Shown piece by piece: positions 1-8,588 of a stretch of DNA of 64,000 bases. The stretch comes from Candidatus Aalborgicola danicus (GTDB lineage: Bacteria > Pseudomonadota > Gammaproteobacteria > Burkholderiales > Burkholderiaceae_C). The notes under the pieces are model-generated. The model saw only the letters and a program-made list of their open reading frames with translations. It was not told the origin of the DNA and made no database searches. The stretch's first letter is position 1. Every line of letters starts with the position of its first letter. Both the position numbers and the translations under genes were made by a program. The stretch lies in contig JADJBC010000044.1 in NCBI GenBank assembly GCA_016703945.1, positions 434,001-498,000 of the forward strand, in the 5' to 3' direction.

Positions 1-358
1 CTTCCTGGGTAGGCTTGTTGTAGTAGGGCACCACCTGCAATTGGCAATCGGCCCCCACCTTCTTGGCAAAACGCGCCAGTTCAATGGCCTCTGCAGTCGA
101 ATTCGCCCCGCAACCGGCCATGATGGGTACACGGCCAGCGGCCTGCTCCACCGACACGCGGATGATTTCGCAGTGTTCTTCGACGCTGACCGTCGGAGAC
201 TCGCCGGTGGTGCCTACGGCACCAATGCAGTCCGTGCCTTCTGCAATATGCCAGTCGATCAGCTTTCGCAACGCCGCGTAGTCAACGGAGCCGTCTTCCA
301 GCATGGGCGTGATCAGCGCAACGATGCTGCCGGTAATGGGACCTTGGGGTGAGTTCAT
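1..358 (-). CDS. dapA: 4-hydroxy-tetrahydrodipicolinate synthase, N-terminal part (runs off window)
   Basis: Reading the minus strand from the ATG at 358 gives an open frame to the window edge that starts MNSPQGPITGSIVALITPM. It contains the Schiff-base aldolase family motif GTTGES near residues 49-54 and the segment PYYNKPTQE near residue 112. DapA condenses pyruvate with aspartate semialdehyde in lysine and diaminopimelate synthesis and acts in the cytosol. Only about 119 residues are inside the window, so the catalytic lysine is not visible. Family assignment rests on the N-terminal motifs. A different NAL-family aldolase is possible but less likely. Confidence 0.88.
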   Translation of the reverse strand, partial: MNSPQGPITGSIVALITPMLEDGSVDYAALRKLIDWHIAEGTDCIGAVGTTGESPTVSVEEHCEIIRVSVEQAAGRVPIMAGCGANSTAEAIELARFAKKVGADCQLQVVPYYNKPTQE

Positions 359-391
359 GTCAATGTGTGATTCGGTAATCGGCCATTTTAC

Positions 392-952
392 TCAGAGTGA
401 ACAGCGGTCCAATAGCTGCCGCGGGTCAGCCGCACCGGTAAGTCGCACGGCGGCGACCCGCTGTACGCAGCGCGGTGGGTCGGACAGGTAACCAGATTCG
501 TAAGCAACCACGGACAAACCGGCGCAAACGCTCAGCAGTTCCCCGGGTTGGAGCAGAAAATCCGGGCGCGTCGGGCGCCCCAAGACTTCGTTGCCAGCCG
601 CGAAGGTTTCATACAGCAAAACCCCGCCCGGTGCGACGCTATCCATGATGGTTGGCAGCAAGGGGCGCCAAAGGTAGTTTGTGACGACAACAGCGCCAAA
701 ATGTCGTGGCCTTCCATTGACCTGGAAAGGCCATGGGCCGTCTTCAATATCTGCGCATATCAGTTCAGCATGGTGGGCGTGTTGTTGGGCCAACCTAAGG
801 TCCCGATCAACACCCGTGACTAGGTGTCCTTGACCGGAAAACCACGCGAGGTGCCGACCCGAGCCGCAGGCCACATCCAGCACCTCTGCGCCGGGGGCCA
901 ACAGGTGTGACCAGCGAACGATCCATGCTGAAGGTTTCAAAAGCAAGCCCAT
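392..952 (-). CDS. Class I SAM-dependent methyltransferase, small (186 aa)
   Basis: The product has the glycine-rich SAM-binding motif I (VLDVACGSGRHL, residues 24-35), an acidic strand end (GVDRD) and a motif resembling VVVTNYLWRPLL, typical of the small TehB/UbiG-like Rossmann methyltransferases. The substrate cannot be told. Its start at 952 lies inside the end of the preceding 41-residue gene (937-1062), which itself overlaps the MFS gene, so three genes appear translationally coupled. No DNA- or RNA-binding domain is present. The 186-residue length is complete for this class. Confidence 0.8.
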   Translation of the reverse strand: MGLLLKPSAWIVRWSHLLAPGAEVLDVACGSGRHLAWFSGQGHLVTGVDRDLRLAQQHAHHAELICADIEDGPWPFQVNGRPRHFGAVVVTNYLWRPLLPTIMDSVAPGGVLLYETFAAGNEVLGRPTRPDFLLQPGELLSVCAGLSVVAYESGYLSDPPRCVQRVAAVRLTGAADPRQLLDRCSL

Positions 953-1062
953 ACCTGGTTGGCCAGTTGCACGATGAAGTCGGGACGGGCGTAGAGTAAG
1001 AAGGTCGCAACCAGCACGGCCGTGACGGCTCCCCCAATGGCCATGCGTTTCACCACGGTCAT
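937..1062 (-). CDS. Small single-pass membrane protein (41 aa)
   Basis: A 42-codon frame reads MTVVKRMAIGGAVTAVLVAT and continues through a second hydrophobic stretch to FLLYARPDFIVQLANQVWACF. The N-terminus is positively charged (K5, R6) and is followed by about 17 hydrophobic residues, predicting one membrane helix. The ATG overlaps the TGA of the upstream MFS gene as ATGA (1062-1059), and the 3' end overlaps the methyltransferase start by 16 bases. That double coupling is the main support for it being a real gene. Function is unknown. It could be a transporter accessory peptide or simply a coupling ORF. Confidence 0.6.
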   Translation of the reverse strand: MTVVKRMAIGGAVTAVLVATFLLYARPDFIVQLANQVWACF

Positions 1063-2294
1063 GAAGTCACTCTGCCCCGCAGCACAGGCCTGACGATAGG
1101 GGCTTCCTTGACTGGCAAATTGATCAGCGCCGCCGCCACGCCCAGCGCAATCGCGATATACCAGACGATGTCGTAACTGCCGGTTTTGTCATATAGGTAA
1201 CCGCCCAGCCACACGCCCATGAAAGATCCCACCTGGTGGCTGAAAAACACAAACCCGCCCAGCATGGAAAGGTGCGCGACACCGAATATTTGTGCCACCG
1301 TCGCATTGGTCGGCGGCACGGTGGACAACCACAACACACCCATAACTGCGGAAAACACGTAGACGCTTGCCGGTGACAACGGCGCCAGCAAGAACAGACT
1401 GATGGCAACCGCCCGCGCAAAATAGATGAAGGCCAGAATGTTTTTCTTCGGTAGCTTTTGCCCCAAAACGCCGGCCGCATAGGTTCCAAACACATTAAAC
1501 AGCCCGATCAGCGCCAACGCGTAACTGGCAACCTGGGGTGACAGGCCTTTGTCTCGCAGGTAGCTGGGCATGTGAACCCCAATAAACACGACCTGAAATC
1601 CGCAGACGAAGTAGCCCGCCATCAACAACTGGAAGCTGGGGTATTTGAAAGCTTCGCGCAAGGCCTGCGCGATGCTCTGGTCCCGCCTAGGCGCGGCTCC
1701 ACCGGAAAACCCGGGTTCGCGCAGCCCCCAGGACAAGGGAATCATCAGAAGCGAGGCCGCCCCCAAGATCACCAGGGCCTCTTGCCAGCCAAACCGCGCA
1801 ATCAGGAAACCTTCGGTGGGCACCATCAGGAACTGGCCGAATGACCCTGCGGCTGCTGCCACGCCCATGGCCCAGGACCGTTTGTCGGCACTGACATTGC
1901 GGCCGATAACCCCGTAGATCACGGCGTAAGTCGTGCCGGCCTGCGCCATACCGATCAACACACCGGTGCTCAGTGAAAACATCAAAGGGGTGGTCGTTTG
2001 CGCCATACCGACCAGACCCACGGCGTAGAGAATTGAGCAGACGACGATGACCTTGAAGGCACCGAAACGGTCGGCCGCCATGCCGGCAAAGATTCCAGAA
2101 ATTCCCCAGGCCAGATTCTGAATGGCAATGGCAAAGGCAAAAGTCTCCCGGGTCCAATCCTGGGCTTGGGTTATTGGCTGGAGCCACAAACCAAATCCAT
2201 GACGTATCCCCATCGACAAGGTCACGATGGTTGCGCCGCAGGCCAGGACCTGAAAAGTTGAAAGGGGTTTGTGGCCTTGTTGCATGTTGCCCAT
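1059..2294 (-). CDS. MFS transporter, 12-TM
   Basis: About 411 residues with repeated hydrophobic helices and the loop 2-3 signature GMAADRFGAFKV, a typical major facilitator motif A. Family resemblance is to oxalate/formate-type or monocarboxylate-type MFS carriers (TWTRETFAFA, WGISGIFAG). The substrate is not identifiable. The ATG at 2294 was chosen; the frame also extends to a TTG at 2303, and another ATG lies at 2285. It heads an overlapping cluster with the 41-aa membrane protein and the methyltransferase, and is divergent from parE with 105 bases between them. Confidence 0.85.
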   Translation of the reverse strand: MGNMQQGHKPLSTFQVLACGATIVTLSMGIRHGFGLWLQPITQAQDWTRETFAFAIAIQNLAWGISGIFAGMAADRFGAFKVIVVCSILYAVGLVGMAQTTTPLMFSLSTGVLIGMAQAGTTYAVIYGVIGRNVSADKRSWAMGVAAAAGSFGQFLMVPTEGFLIARFGWQEALVILGAASLLMIPLSWGLREPGFSGGAAPRRDQSIAQALREAFKYPSFQLLMAGYFVCGFQVVFIGVHMPSYLRDKGLSPQVASYALALIGLFNVFGTYAAGVLGQKLPKKNILAFIYFARAVAISLFLLAPLSPASVYVFSAVMGVLWLSTVPPTNATVAQIFGVAHLSMLGGFVFFSHQVGSFMGVWLGGYLYDKTGSYDIVWYIAIALGVAAALINLPVKEAPIVRPVLRGRVTS

Positions 2295-2350
2295 TGTCGC
2301 CAATCCCGGCGGACCCCGCTGGTTGTGCCATCCATGCCGGGAATTGATGG

Positions 2351-2366
2351 CTGTTTATACATACAG
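2351..2366. promoter_or_regulatory. LexA-like SOS box
   Basis: The sequence CTGTTTATACATACAG fits the LexA form CTGT-N8-ACAG used in gamma- and betaproteobacteria, including an AT-rich alternating core. It lies 34 bases upstream of the parE start and 57 bases upstream of the divergent MFS start. Either gene could be the target. No binding data are available and the match is by eye. Confidence 0.55.
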
Positions 2367-2399
2367 TCCATTTGGTGCCAGCGATTACAATCGCCGCCT

Positions 2400-4370
2400 A
2401 TGTCAGTTAAAGCACCCCCCGAATATTCCGAAGGTTCCATCCGGGTCCTCAAGGGCCTGGAGCCCGTTAAGCAACGCCCGGGTATGTACACCCGCACCGA
2501 CAACCCGCTGCACGTCATCCAGGAAGTACTGGACAACGCGGCCGATGAGTCGCTGGGCGGCTACGGAAAAAAGATCAAGGTCATCGTCCATATCGACGGC
2601 TCTGTCACGGTTGAAGACGACGGCCGGGGCATCCCGTTTGGCATGCACCCCGAAGAAAAAGCGCCGGTGATCGAGCTGGTGTTTACCCGTCTGCACGCCG
2701 GCGGCAAGTTCGACAAGGGCAAGGGCGGCGCCTACAGCTTCTCCGGCGGCCTGCACGGCGTCGGCGTCTCGGTGACCAATGCCCTGGCCAAGCGGCTGGA
2801 GGCCACCTCGTACCGCGAGGGCCAGGTGGCCAGCATCGTGTTTGAAAACGGTGATGTCACCCAGGCACTGCAAGCGCGTAAAACTGGCGATGGGGATCGC
2901 AAGTCCGGCACCACCGTGCGTGTCTGGCCCGACGCCAAGTATTTCGAGTCCGCCGCACTGCCCATGAACGAACTGACCCACTTGCTGCGAAGCAAGGCGG
3001 TCTTGATGCCCGGCGTCAGCGTTTCTCTGCTGGTTGAAAAGACCAAAGAAACCCAAACCTGGCTCTTTAAGGGCGGCCTGCGCGACTACCTGACACAAAC
3101 GCTGAACGGCGATCCCGTCATTCCTTTGTTTGAAGGCGAAGGTTTTGCCGATAGCCAGAGCGACAACTTTGCCGAAGGCGAGGGCGCGTCGTGGTGCGTG
3201 GCCTTTACCGAAGACGGCCAGCCGGTGCGCGAAAGTTATGTCAACCTGATCCCCACGAGCGCCGGTGGCACACACGAAAGCGGCCTGCGCGATGGCCTGT
3301 TCACCGCCGTCAAGAGTTTTATCGACCTGCATTCGCTGTTGCCCAAGGGTGTCAAGCTGATGCCGGAGGATGTGTTTGCCCGCGCCAGTTATGTGTTGTC
3401 CACCAAAGTGCTGGACCCACAATTCCAAGGCCAGATCAAAGAGCGGCTCAATTCCCGCGACGCCGTGCGCCTGGTCTCCAGTTTTGTGCGTCCGGCCTTG
3501 GAGTTGTGGCTGAACCAGCACGTCGAATATGGCAAGAAATTGGCGGAATTGGCGATCAAAGCCGCACAAAGCCGACAAAAAGCCGGCCAAAAGGTGGAAA
3601 AGCGCAAAAGTTCTGGCGTGGCGGTGCTGCCCGGCAAACTGACCGACTGCGAAAGCAAGGACATCGCCTACAACGAGGTGTTTTTAGTCGAGGGCGATTC
3701 CGCCGGCGGCAGTGCCAAGATGGGCCGCGACAAAGAGAACCAGGCCATATTGCCCTTGCGCGGCAAGGTGCTCAATACTTGGGAGGTGGACCGCGACCGA
3801 TTGTTCGCCAACACCGAAATCCACGACATCTCGGTCGCCATCGGTGTGGACCCGCATGGCCCCAACGACTCGCCTGACGTGTCCGGCCTGCGTTACGGCA
3901 AAGTCTGTATCCTGAGTGATGCGGACGTCGACGGCTCCCACATCCAGGTGCTGTTGCTGACCCTGTTCTTCCGCCACTTCCCCAAGCTGATTGAAACCGG
4001 CCATGTGTTTGTGGCGCGGCCACCGCTGTTCCGGGTGGATGCGCCGGCACGCGGCAAAAAGCCCGCTTCCAAGGCGTACGCGCTGGATGAAGGGGAGTTG
4101 GTCGCCATTCTCGATAAATTGCGCAAAGAAGGCGTGCGCGAAGGTGCCTGGAGCATCAGCCGCTTCAAGGGTCTGGGTGAAATGAATGCCGAGCAATTGT
4201 GGGACACCACGCTCAACCCCGACACCCGCCGTCTGCTGCCGGTCACGCTGGGCGCTATCAATTTTGGTGATACCGAGGCACTGATCACCAAACTCATGGG
4301 CAAAGGCGAAGCCGCCTCCCGACGCGAGCTGATGGAGCTGCATGGGGATTCGGTGGAGGTCGACGTCTGA
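2400..4370 (+). CDS. parE: DNA topoisomerase IV subunit B
   Basis: The 656-residue product has a GHKL ATPase domain (LDNAADE near residue 46, GRGIPFGMHP, GGLHGVGVSVTNAL), a GyrB transducer region and a TOPRIM domain with the catalytic EGDSAGG (E431) and DADVDG (near residue 506). Length matches ParE rather than the longer GyrB. The ATG at 2400 gives the expected MSVKAPPEYSEGSIRVLKGL start. The open frame continues upstream to 2271, but that extension has no homology. With ParC it decatenates replicated chromosomes. The stop codon shares its last base with the next gene's ATG (TGATG). A LexA-like box sits just upstream. Confidence 0.96.
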   Translation: MSVKAPPEYSEGSIRVLKGLEPVKQRPGMYTRTDNPLHVIQEVLDNAADESLGGYGKKIKVIVHIDGSVTVEDDGRGIPFGMHPEEKAPVIELVFTRLHAGGKFDKGKGGAYSFSGGLHGVGVSVTNALAKRLEATSYREGQVASIVFENGDVTQALQARKTGDGDRKSGTTVRVWPDAKYFESAALPMNELTHLLRSKAVLMPGVSVSLLVEKTKETQTWLFKGGLRDYLTQTLNGDPVIPLFEGEGFADSQSDNFAEGEGASWCVAFTEDGQPVRESYVNLIPTSAGGTHESGLRDGLFTAVKSFIDLHSLLPKGVKLMPEDVFARASYVLSTKVLDPQFQGQIKERLNSRDAVRLVSSFVRPALELWLNQHVEYGKKLAELAIKAAQSRQKAGQKVEKRKSSGVAVLPGKLTDCESKDIAYNEVFLVEGDSAGGSAKMGRDKENQAILPLRGKVLNTWEVDRDRLFANTEIHDISVAIGVDPHGPNDSPDVSGLRYGKVCILSDADVDGSHIQVLLLTLFFRHFPKLIETGHVFVARPPLFRVDAPARGKKPASKAYALDEGELVAILDKLRKEGVREGAWSISRFKGLGEMNAEQLWDTTLNPDTRRLLPVTLGAINFGDTEALITKLMGKGEAASRRELMELHGDSVEVDV

Positions 4371-5149
4371 TGTCGCGGGCTCTCACCAGATCCCTATTGT
4401 TATCTGTTGCACTGTTGTGTGGCGCCCGCATGGCGCATGCCGATATGTGGATATTTGTGGATGATCGTGGTGTCAAACACTACGCGTCCAGCCAGTTGGA
4501 CCCGCGTTACAAGCCCTTATTAGGTTCCATGCCTGACCCGACGGGCCCCGTCGTCTCCGGTGGAGCGCAAATTGATTCCCATTTGGCCGCGACGAGCGCG
4601 TCCATGCGCAGCATCACAGCCATGGAAATCTCGCCCGGTTTCCGGGCGGTCAAACAACATGTTCGCACGGCCGCAGACGCCAATCAATTGGACTTTGCGC
4701 TGTTGCAGGCCGTCATTGCAACCGAGTCGGGTTTTGATGCTCGGGCGGTGTCCCCAAAAGGTGCCATGGGTTTGATGCAAGTTATGCCCGCCACGGCGGA
4801 ACGGTACGGTGTCACCAATGACAAGGCCGGCACCGTATCGGCCAAGTTGACAGACCCCAAGACCAATATCCATACCGGAGCCCGTTACCTGCGTGATTTG
4901 GTCAACCTGTTTCCTGGCCAGTTGGAGTTGGCGGTGGCCGCTTACAACGCTGGAGAGGGGGCGGTTCAACGCGCGGGCAACAAGATTCCCAATTACAAAG
5001 AAACTCAGAACTACGTGCAAACCGTCATGCAGTTGTACAAACGCCTGAGCCTACCCGCCCAACGCCAGCAATTCTCGATGGTCCGAGGCCGTGTCCGGGC
5101 TGAGTTTCGCGGCACCGCCGATGCGGCGCAAGCCGAAATACTGAATTGA
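4370..5149 (+). CDS. Exported lytic transglycosylase (SLT domain, GH23)
   Basis: The 259-residue product starts with a signal peptide (SRALTRSLLLSVALLCGARMAHA), then a DUF4124-like segment (MWIFVDDRGVKHYASS). The C-terminal SLT domain contains the catalytic glutamate in ATESGF (E119), then GAMGLMQVMPATAERYGV and AVAAYNAGEGAV. It should cleave peptidoglycan glycan strands in the periplasm, forming 1,6-anhydro ends. It is translationally coupled to parE (one-base overlap) and ends 9 bases before parC, so it is part of that operon. Confidence 0.92.
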   Translation: MSRALTRSLLLSVALLCGARMAHADMWIFVDDRGVKHYASSQLDPRYKPLLGSMPDPTGPVVSGGAQIDSHLAATSASMRSITAMEISPGFRAVKQHVRTAADANQLDFALLQAVIATESGFDARAVSPKGAMGLMQVMPATAERYGVTNDKAGTVSAKLTDPKTNIHTGARYLRDLVNLFPGQLELAVAAYNAGEGAVQRAGNKIPNYKETQNYVQTVMQLYKRLSLPAQRQQFSMVRGRVRAEFRGTADAAQAEILN

Positions 5150-5158
5150 TTTTTTTTC

Positions 5159-7546
5159 ATGACTGACCAAGCCATTCTTGACCTGACTGCCGAGCCACCC
5201 CGCGATGGGGGGGGTGGCGAACTTAACCTGGCCACCTACGCCCAACGCGCTTACCTGGAATATGCCCTCTCCGTAGTTAAGGGCCGCGCCTTGCCCGATG
5301 TGTGCGACGGCCAAAAGCCGGTGCAACGCCGCATTCTGTATTCCATGTCCCGGATGGGTCTGGGCTTTGGTGGCGCAAACGGCAACACGGGTGCCAAGCC
5401 CGTCAAAAGCGCCCGTGTGGTGGGTGATGTGTTGGGCAAATACCATCCGCATGGCGACACCGCCGCGTATGACGCCATGGTGCGCATGGCGCAAGACTTC
5501 AATCAGCGTTACCCCCTGGTCGATGGCCAGGGCAACTTCGGTTCCCGCGACGGTGACAACGCGGCAGCCATGCGCTACACCGAAGCGCGCCTGGCCAAAA
5601 TCACTCGCCTGCTGCTGGACGAGCTGGACGAAGGCACGGTGGACTTTGCCCCCAACTACGACGGCAGCGAACAAGAGCCCAAGCTGCTGCCCGCGCGGCT
5701 GCCCTTTGCGCTGCTGAATGGGGCCAGCGGCATCGCCGTGGGACTGGCCACCGAAATCCCCAGCCACAACCTGCGTGAGATTGCAGACGCCTGCATCGCG
5801 CTCGTAAAGCAACCCGATTTGTCCGAGGCCGAATTGCTGGCCCTGGTACCCGGCCCGGATTACCCAGGTGGTGGCCAGATCATCAGCAGCGCCACCGACA
5901 TTGCCGACGCCTACCGCACCGGCCGCGGCTCACTGAAGGTGCGCGCGCGCTGGAAGATTGAAGACCTGGCGCGCAGCCAGTGGCAACTGGTGGTGACCGA
6001 GTTGCCGCCGGGGGTGAGCAGCCAGCGCGTGCTGGAAGAAATCGAGGAGCTGACCAACCCTAAAATAAAGCTCGGCAAAAAGGCCTTGTCGCAAGACCAG
6101 AACCAGCTCAAAGCCAGCGTGTTGTCGGTGCTGGACGTGGTGCGCGACGAGTCCAACAAAGACGCCGCCGTGCGCCTGGTGTTTGAGCCCAAGACCAGCC
6201 GCATTGAACAGCAGGAGTTGATCACTGCGCTCTTGGCCCACACCAGCCTGGAAACCTCGTCACCCATCAACCTGACCATGATTGGACTGGACGGCCGGCC
6301 CACGCAAAAGTCCTTCCGCCAGATGCTGCAGGAGTGGATTGCGTTCCGCCAAACCACCATCGAAAAGCGCTCGCAGCACCGTCTGTCCAAGGTGCTGGAC
6401 CGCATCCATATCCTCGAAGGCCGCCAGACGGTTCTGCTGAACATCGACGAGGTGATCGCCATCATCCGCCAGTCGGATGAGCCCAAGGCCGCGTTGATGG
6501 AGCGCTTCAATCTGTCCGACCGCCAGGCCGAAGACATTCTTGAAATCCGCCTGCGCCAGCTGGCCCGGCTGGAGGCCATAAAAATCGAGCAAGAGCTGTC
6601 GGAGCTGCGCACCGAACAAGGCAAGCTGGAAGAAATCCTGGGCAGCCCGGCCACGCTGCGCCGCCTGATGGTCAAAGAGATCGAGGCGGATGCCAAGACC
6701 TTTGCCGACCCCCGCCGCACGCTGATCCAGACCGAGAAAAAGGCCGTGCTCGAGATCAAGGTGGTGGACGAGCCCGTCACGGTCGTCGTCAGCCAGAAGG
6801 GCTGGGTGCGCACCCGCACCGGCCACGGCCACGAGGCCACGTCGTTTGCGTTCAAGGCCGGCGACGGCCTGTACGGTACGTTTGAATGCCGCAGCGTCGA
6901 CACGCTGCTGGTGTTCGGCTCCAACGGCCGCGTCTACTCGATTGCGTTGTCGCTGCTGCCGGGCGGGCGGGGCGATGGCCAGCCGGTCACCACCTTGCTG
7001 GAGCTGGAAGGCGGCACGCAGCTGCTGTATTACTTTGCCGGCCCGGCCGCCGCTGCCTTGTTGCTAAGCAGTACCGCCGGTTACGGCTTCATGGCCACGG
7101 TGGAGAACATGGTGTCGCGCCAGAAGGCGGGCAAGGCCTTTGTATCTGTGAACGAAGGCGAGACACTGTGCTGCCCGTCTTTGGTGTCGGGCGCACAAGG
7201 CAAAGTCACGGTGGCGGGCACACCCGCTACCGTGGTACCAGCGGCGACCCACGTGGCCTGCGCGTCCACGGGTGGCCGCATTCTCACGTTCGAGATCAGC
7301 GAACTCAAATCCATGGCTAATGGTGGCCGCGGCTTGATGTTGATTGACCTGGAAACCAAGGACACGCTGGCTGGCGCTGCTGCATACACCCGCAGTGTGC
7401 GCATTGCCGGCATTGGGCGCGGCGGCAAGGAGCGCGAAGAAACGCTGGAGATCCGCAGCCTGAACAATGCCCGAGCCGCAAGGGCACGCAAGGGAAAGGC
7501 GGCGGATCTGGGCTTCAAACCCAATACAGTGACACGGGTTGAGTAA
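5159..7546 (+). CDS. parC: DNA topoisomerase IV subunit A
   Basis: The 795-residue product has the winged-helix and tower breakage-reunion region, with the quinolone-determining stretch YHPHGDTAAYDAMVRMAQ and the catalytic tyrosine in AAAMRYTEARL (Y140). A shortened C-terminal beta-propeller follows (VSQKGWVRTRTGHG, GFMATVENMVSRQKAGKAFVSV). The length fits ParC. It is the last gene of the parE-transglycosylase-parC operon. The start follows a T-rich stretch with no strong Shine-Dalgarno sequence, consistent with translational coupling. Confidence 0.95.
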   Translation: MTDQAILDLTAEPPRDGGGGELNLATYAQRAYLEYALSVVKGRALPDVCDGQKPVQRRILYSMSRMGLGFGGANGNTGAKPVKSARVVGDVLGKYHPHGDTAAYDAMVRMAQDFNQRYPLVDGQGNFGSRDGDNAAAMRYTEARLAKITRLLLDELDEGTVDFAPNYDGSEQEPKLLPARLPFALLNGASGIAVGLATEIPSHNLREIADACIALVKQPDLSEAELLALVPGPDYPGGGQIISSATDIADAYRTGRGSLKVRARWKIEDLARSQWQLVVTELPPGVSSQRVLEEIEELTNPKIKLGKKALSQDQNQLKASVLSVLDVVRDESNKDAAVRLVFEPKTSRIEQQELITALLAHTSLETSSPINLTMIGLDGRPTQKSFRQMLQEWIAFRQTTIEKRSQHRLSKVLDRIHILEGRQTVLLNIDEVIAIIRQSDEPKAALMERFNLSDRQAEDILEIRLRQLARLEAIKIEQELSELRTEQGKLEEILGSPATLRRLMVKEIEADAKTFADPRRTLIQTEKKAVLEIKVVDEPVTVVVSQKGWVRTRTGHGHEATSFAFKAGDGLYGTFECRSVDTLLVFGSNGRVYSIALSLLPGGRGDGQPVTTLLELEGGTQLLYYFAGPAAAALLLSSTAGYGFMATVENMVSRQKAGKAFVSVNEGETLCCPSLVSGAQGKVTVAGTPATVVPAATHVACASTGGRILTFEISELKSMANGGRGLMLIDLETKDTLAGAAAYTRSVRIAGIGRGGKEREETLEIRSLNNARAARARKGKAADLGFKPNTVTRVE

Positions 7547-7640
7547 ATAGGTCGCCCCCACGTTCCACTGCTTCGCGGATCGCTGCCCCCGCGAGGGGCC
7601 GTGTTTCAGCTTCGGGCGGCCTGGCGGCGAAACCTATGGG

Positions 7641-7700
7641 TCAAATAGTGCTTTTACCCTCGTGGAATATGCGTAGTGTGCTATCTTAAATATAGCGCAT
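7641..7700 (+). repeat. Dispersed Comamonadaceae-type intergenic repeat, copy a
   Basis: The stretch AGTGCTTTTACCCTCGTGGA-ATATGCGTAGTGTGCTATCTTAAATATAGCGC aligns with copies at 40491, 58012, 59686 and 19488-19602. The shared layout is a T(A/T)GCC(C)C block, CGTGRAATAT, then GCTAT and a TAGYG end. The gap 7547-7765 also holds a GC-rich element (7550-7630, with CGCTGCCCCCGCGAGGGGCC) and a 6-bp stem, 3-base loop hairpin at 7719-7733. No gene is visible in it. Confidence 0.6.
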
Positions 7701-7765
7701 TAGAGTGCTATTGGACGCATCCGCTGCGCGGATCAGGCCGGTAAAGAGTGCCGGGTCATCTTCTG

Positions 7766-8581
7766 TCAAACCGCAACCGGTAGTTCAGGCAAGGCATTGA
7801 GCAGATCCACAATGGCTTGATCCGGCCTGAGCGGAAAAGCGGCAGGAATCACCAGCGTGGTGATTTGCTGCAACGATGCGCTTGGCAGGTCGCGCAGCCG
7901 CAATTTGTCGGCACGCGTCTTCTCCAATGGGCTGGTCGCGGCCTCGTACAAGATCACCTCGTGGTCCAGAGGGTAGTCGCGCGCCAGTTTGTCCACCAGG
8001 ACCTGTAGCCGGGCTGCCGTGGTGTCAAAGCGTTTCAGGCTGAGTTCGCCGGCCAGAGCGGGCTGCCAAAGGATGAACATCGCGGTGGGGTCAATGCGGC
8101 GTTCATAAATCATGAACTGTGTGGTCTCCATGGACTGCATGCCGGTGCGTCCGGGGTCGATGCCCAGATCTGCTACCAGACAGTCCTCGGCGGAGATACC
8201 AGGCAACATTTCGGCGATATAGCCTTCAGCCCGCGCATCCTTGATGGCCATGTGCGAGATGCAGGCAAAAATGCCGGGGTGGCCGTAAAACGCTGCGCAA
8301 ACCGTCTTGCCAGCGCGCACGTTCTCCAAAATGGTGTCGGCCATGCGGCGGTAGGTATCACGGCGGTTTTTGCCGTCCACATCGCAATCAGTGTAGTAGC
8401 CAAGCACGCAGATGAATTCCTTGGCAATGCCCTGAATCCAGTTGCGCGTGAAGATGTTGGGTACGGCGGAAACGACCACGTCTGCCGTCTCGATATGGCT
8501 GCGCGCCAGAGGTGTCACCTGACCTGCCATGCGCATACCGGTGCCGACACAGATCAATTTCCCTAGTTTCAGACGTGTCAT
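7766..8581 (-). CDS. Split-borosin peptide alpha-N-methyltransferase (SonM-like, tetrapyrrole-methylase fold)
   Basis: The 271-residue product has the TP-methylase fold: ICVGTGMRMAGQVTPLARSH (9-29), the YGHPGIFACISHMAI SAM-site loop (99-113) and PGISAEDCLVADLGIDPG. The stretch GYY...KNRRDTYRRM (61-80) carries the Tyr and Arg residues known to form the active site in backbone N-methylating borosin methyltransferases. These features match the free-standing SonM type better than CobA/CbiF-type cobalamin enzymes, which would sit among cobalamin genes. The ATG at 8581 lies 7 bases after the diguanylate cyclase stop. The open frame extends upstream to 8983 inside that gene but lacks homology there. 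It is expected to methylate peptide-bond nitrogens in the core of the 10377-10598 precursor, iteratively and before any leader cleavage. Confidence 0.82.
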   Translation of the reverse strand: MTRLKLGKLICVGTGMRMAGQVTPLARSHIETADVVVSAVPNIFTRNWIQGIAKEFICVLGYYTDCDVDGKNRRDTYRRMADTILENVRAGKTVCAAFYGHPGIFACISHMAIKDARAEGYIAEMLPGISAEDCLVADLGIDPGRTGMQSMETTQFMIYERRIDPTAMFILWQPALAGELSLKRFDTTAARLQVLVDKLARDYPLDHEVILYEAATSPLEKTRADKLRLRDLPSASLQQITTLVIPAAFPLRPDQAIVDLLNALPELPVAV

Positions 8582-8588
8582 TGTTTGG

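Noticed and set aside
2403..3590. 395-codon open frame on the minus strand
   Set aside because: Shadow of parE; no recognisable domain.
7719..7733. Hairpin ATCCGC-TGC-GCGGAT as terminator of the borosin operon or parC
   Set aside because: Stem is only 6 bp and no T-run follows on either strand.
7766..8581. Cobalamin or siroheme biosynthesis methyltransferase
   Set aside because: The fold is shared, but there are no cobalamin genes nearby and the RRDTY region and linked small peptide fit the borosin type better.
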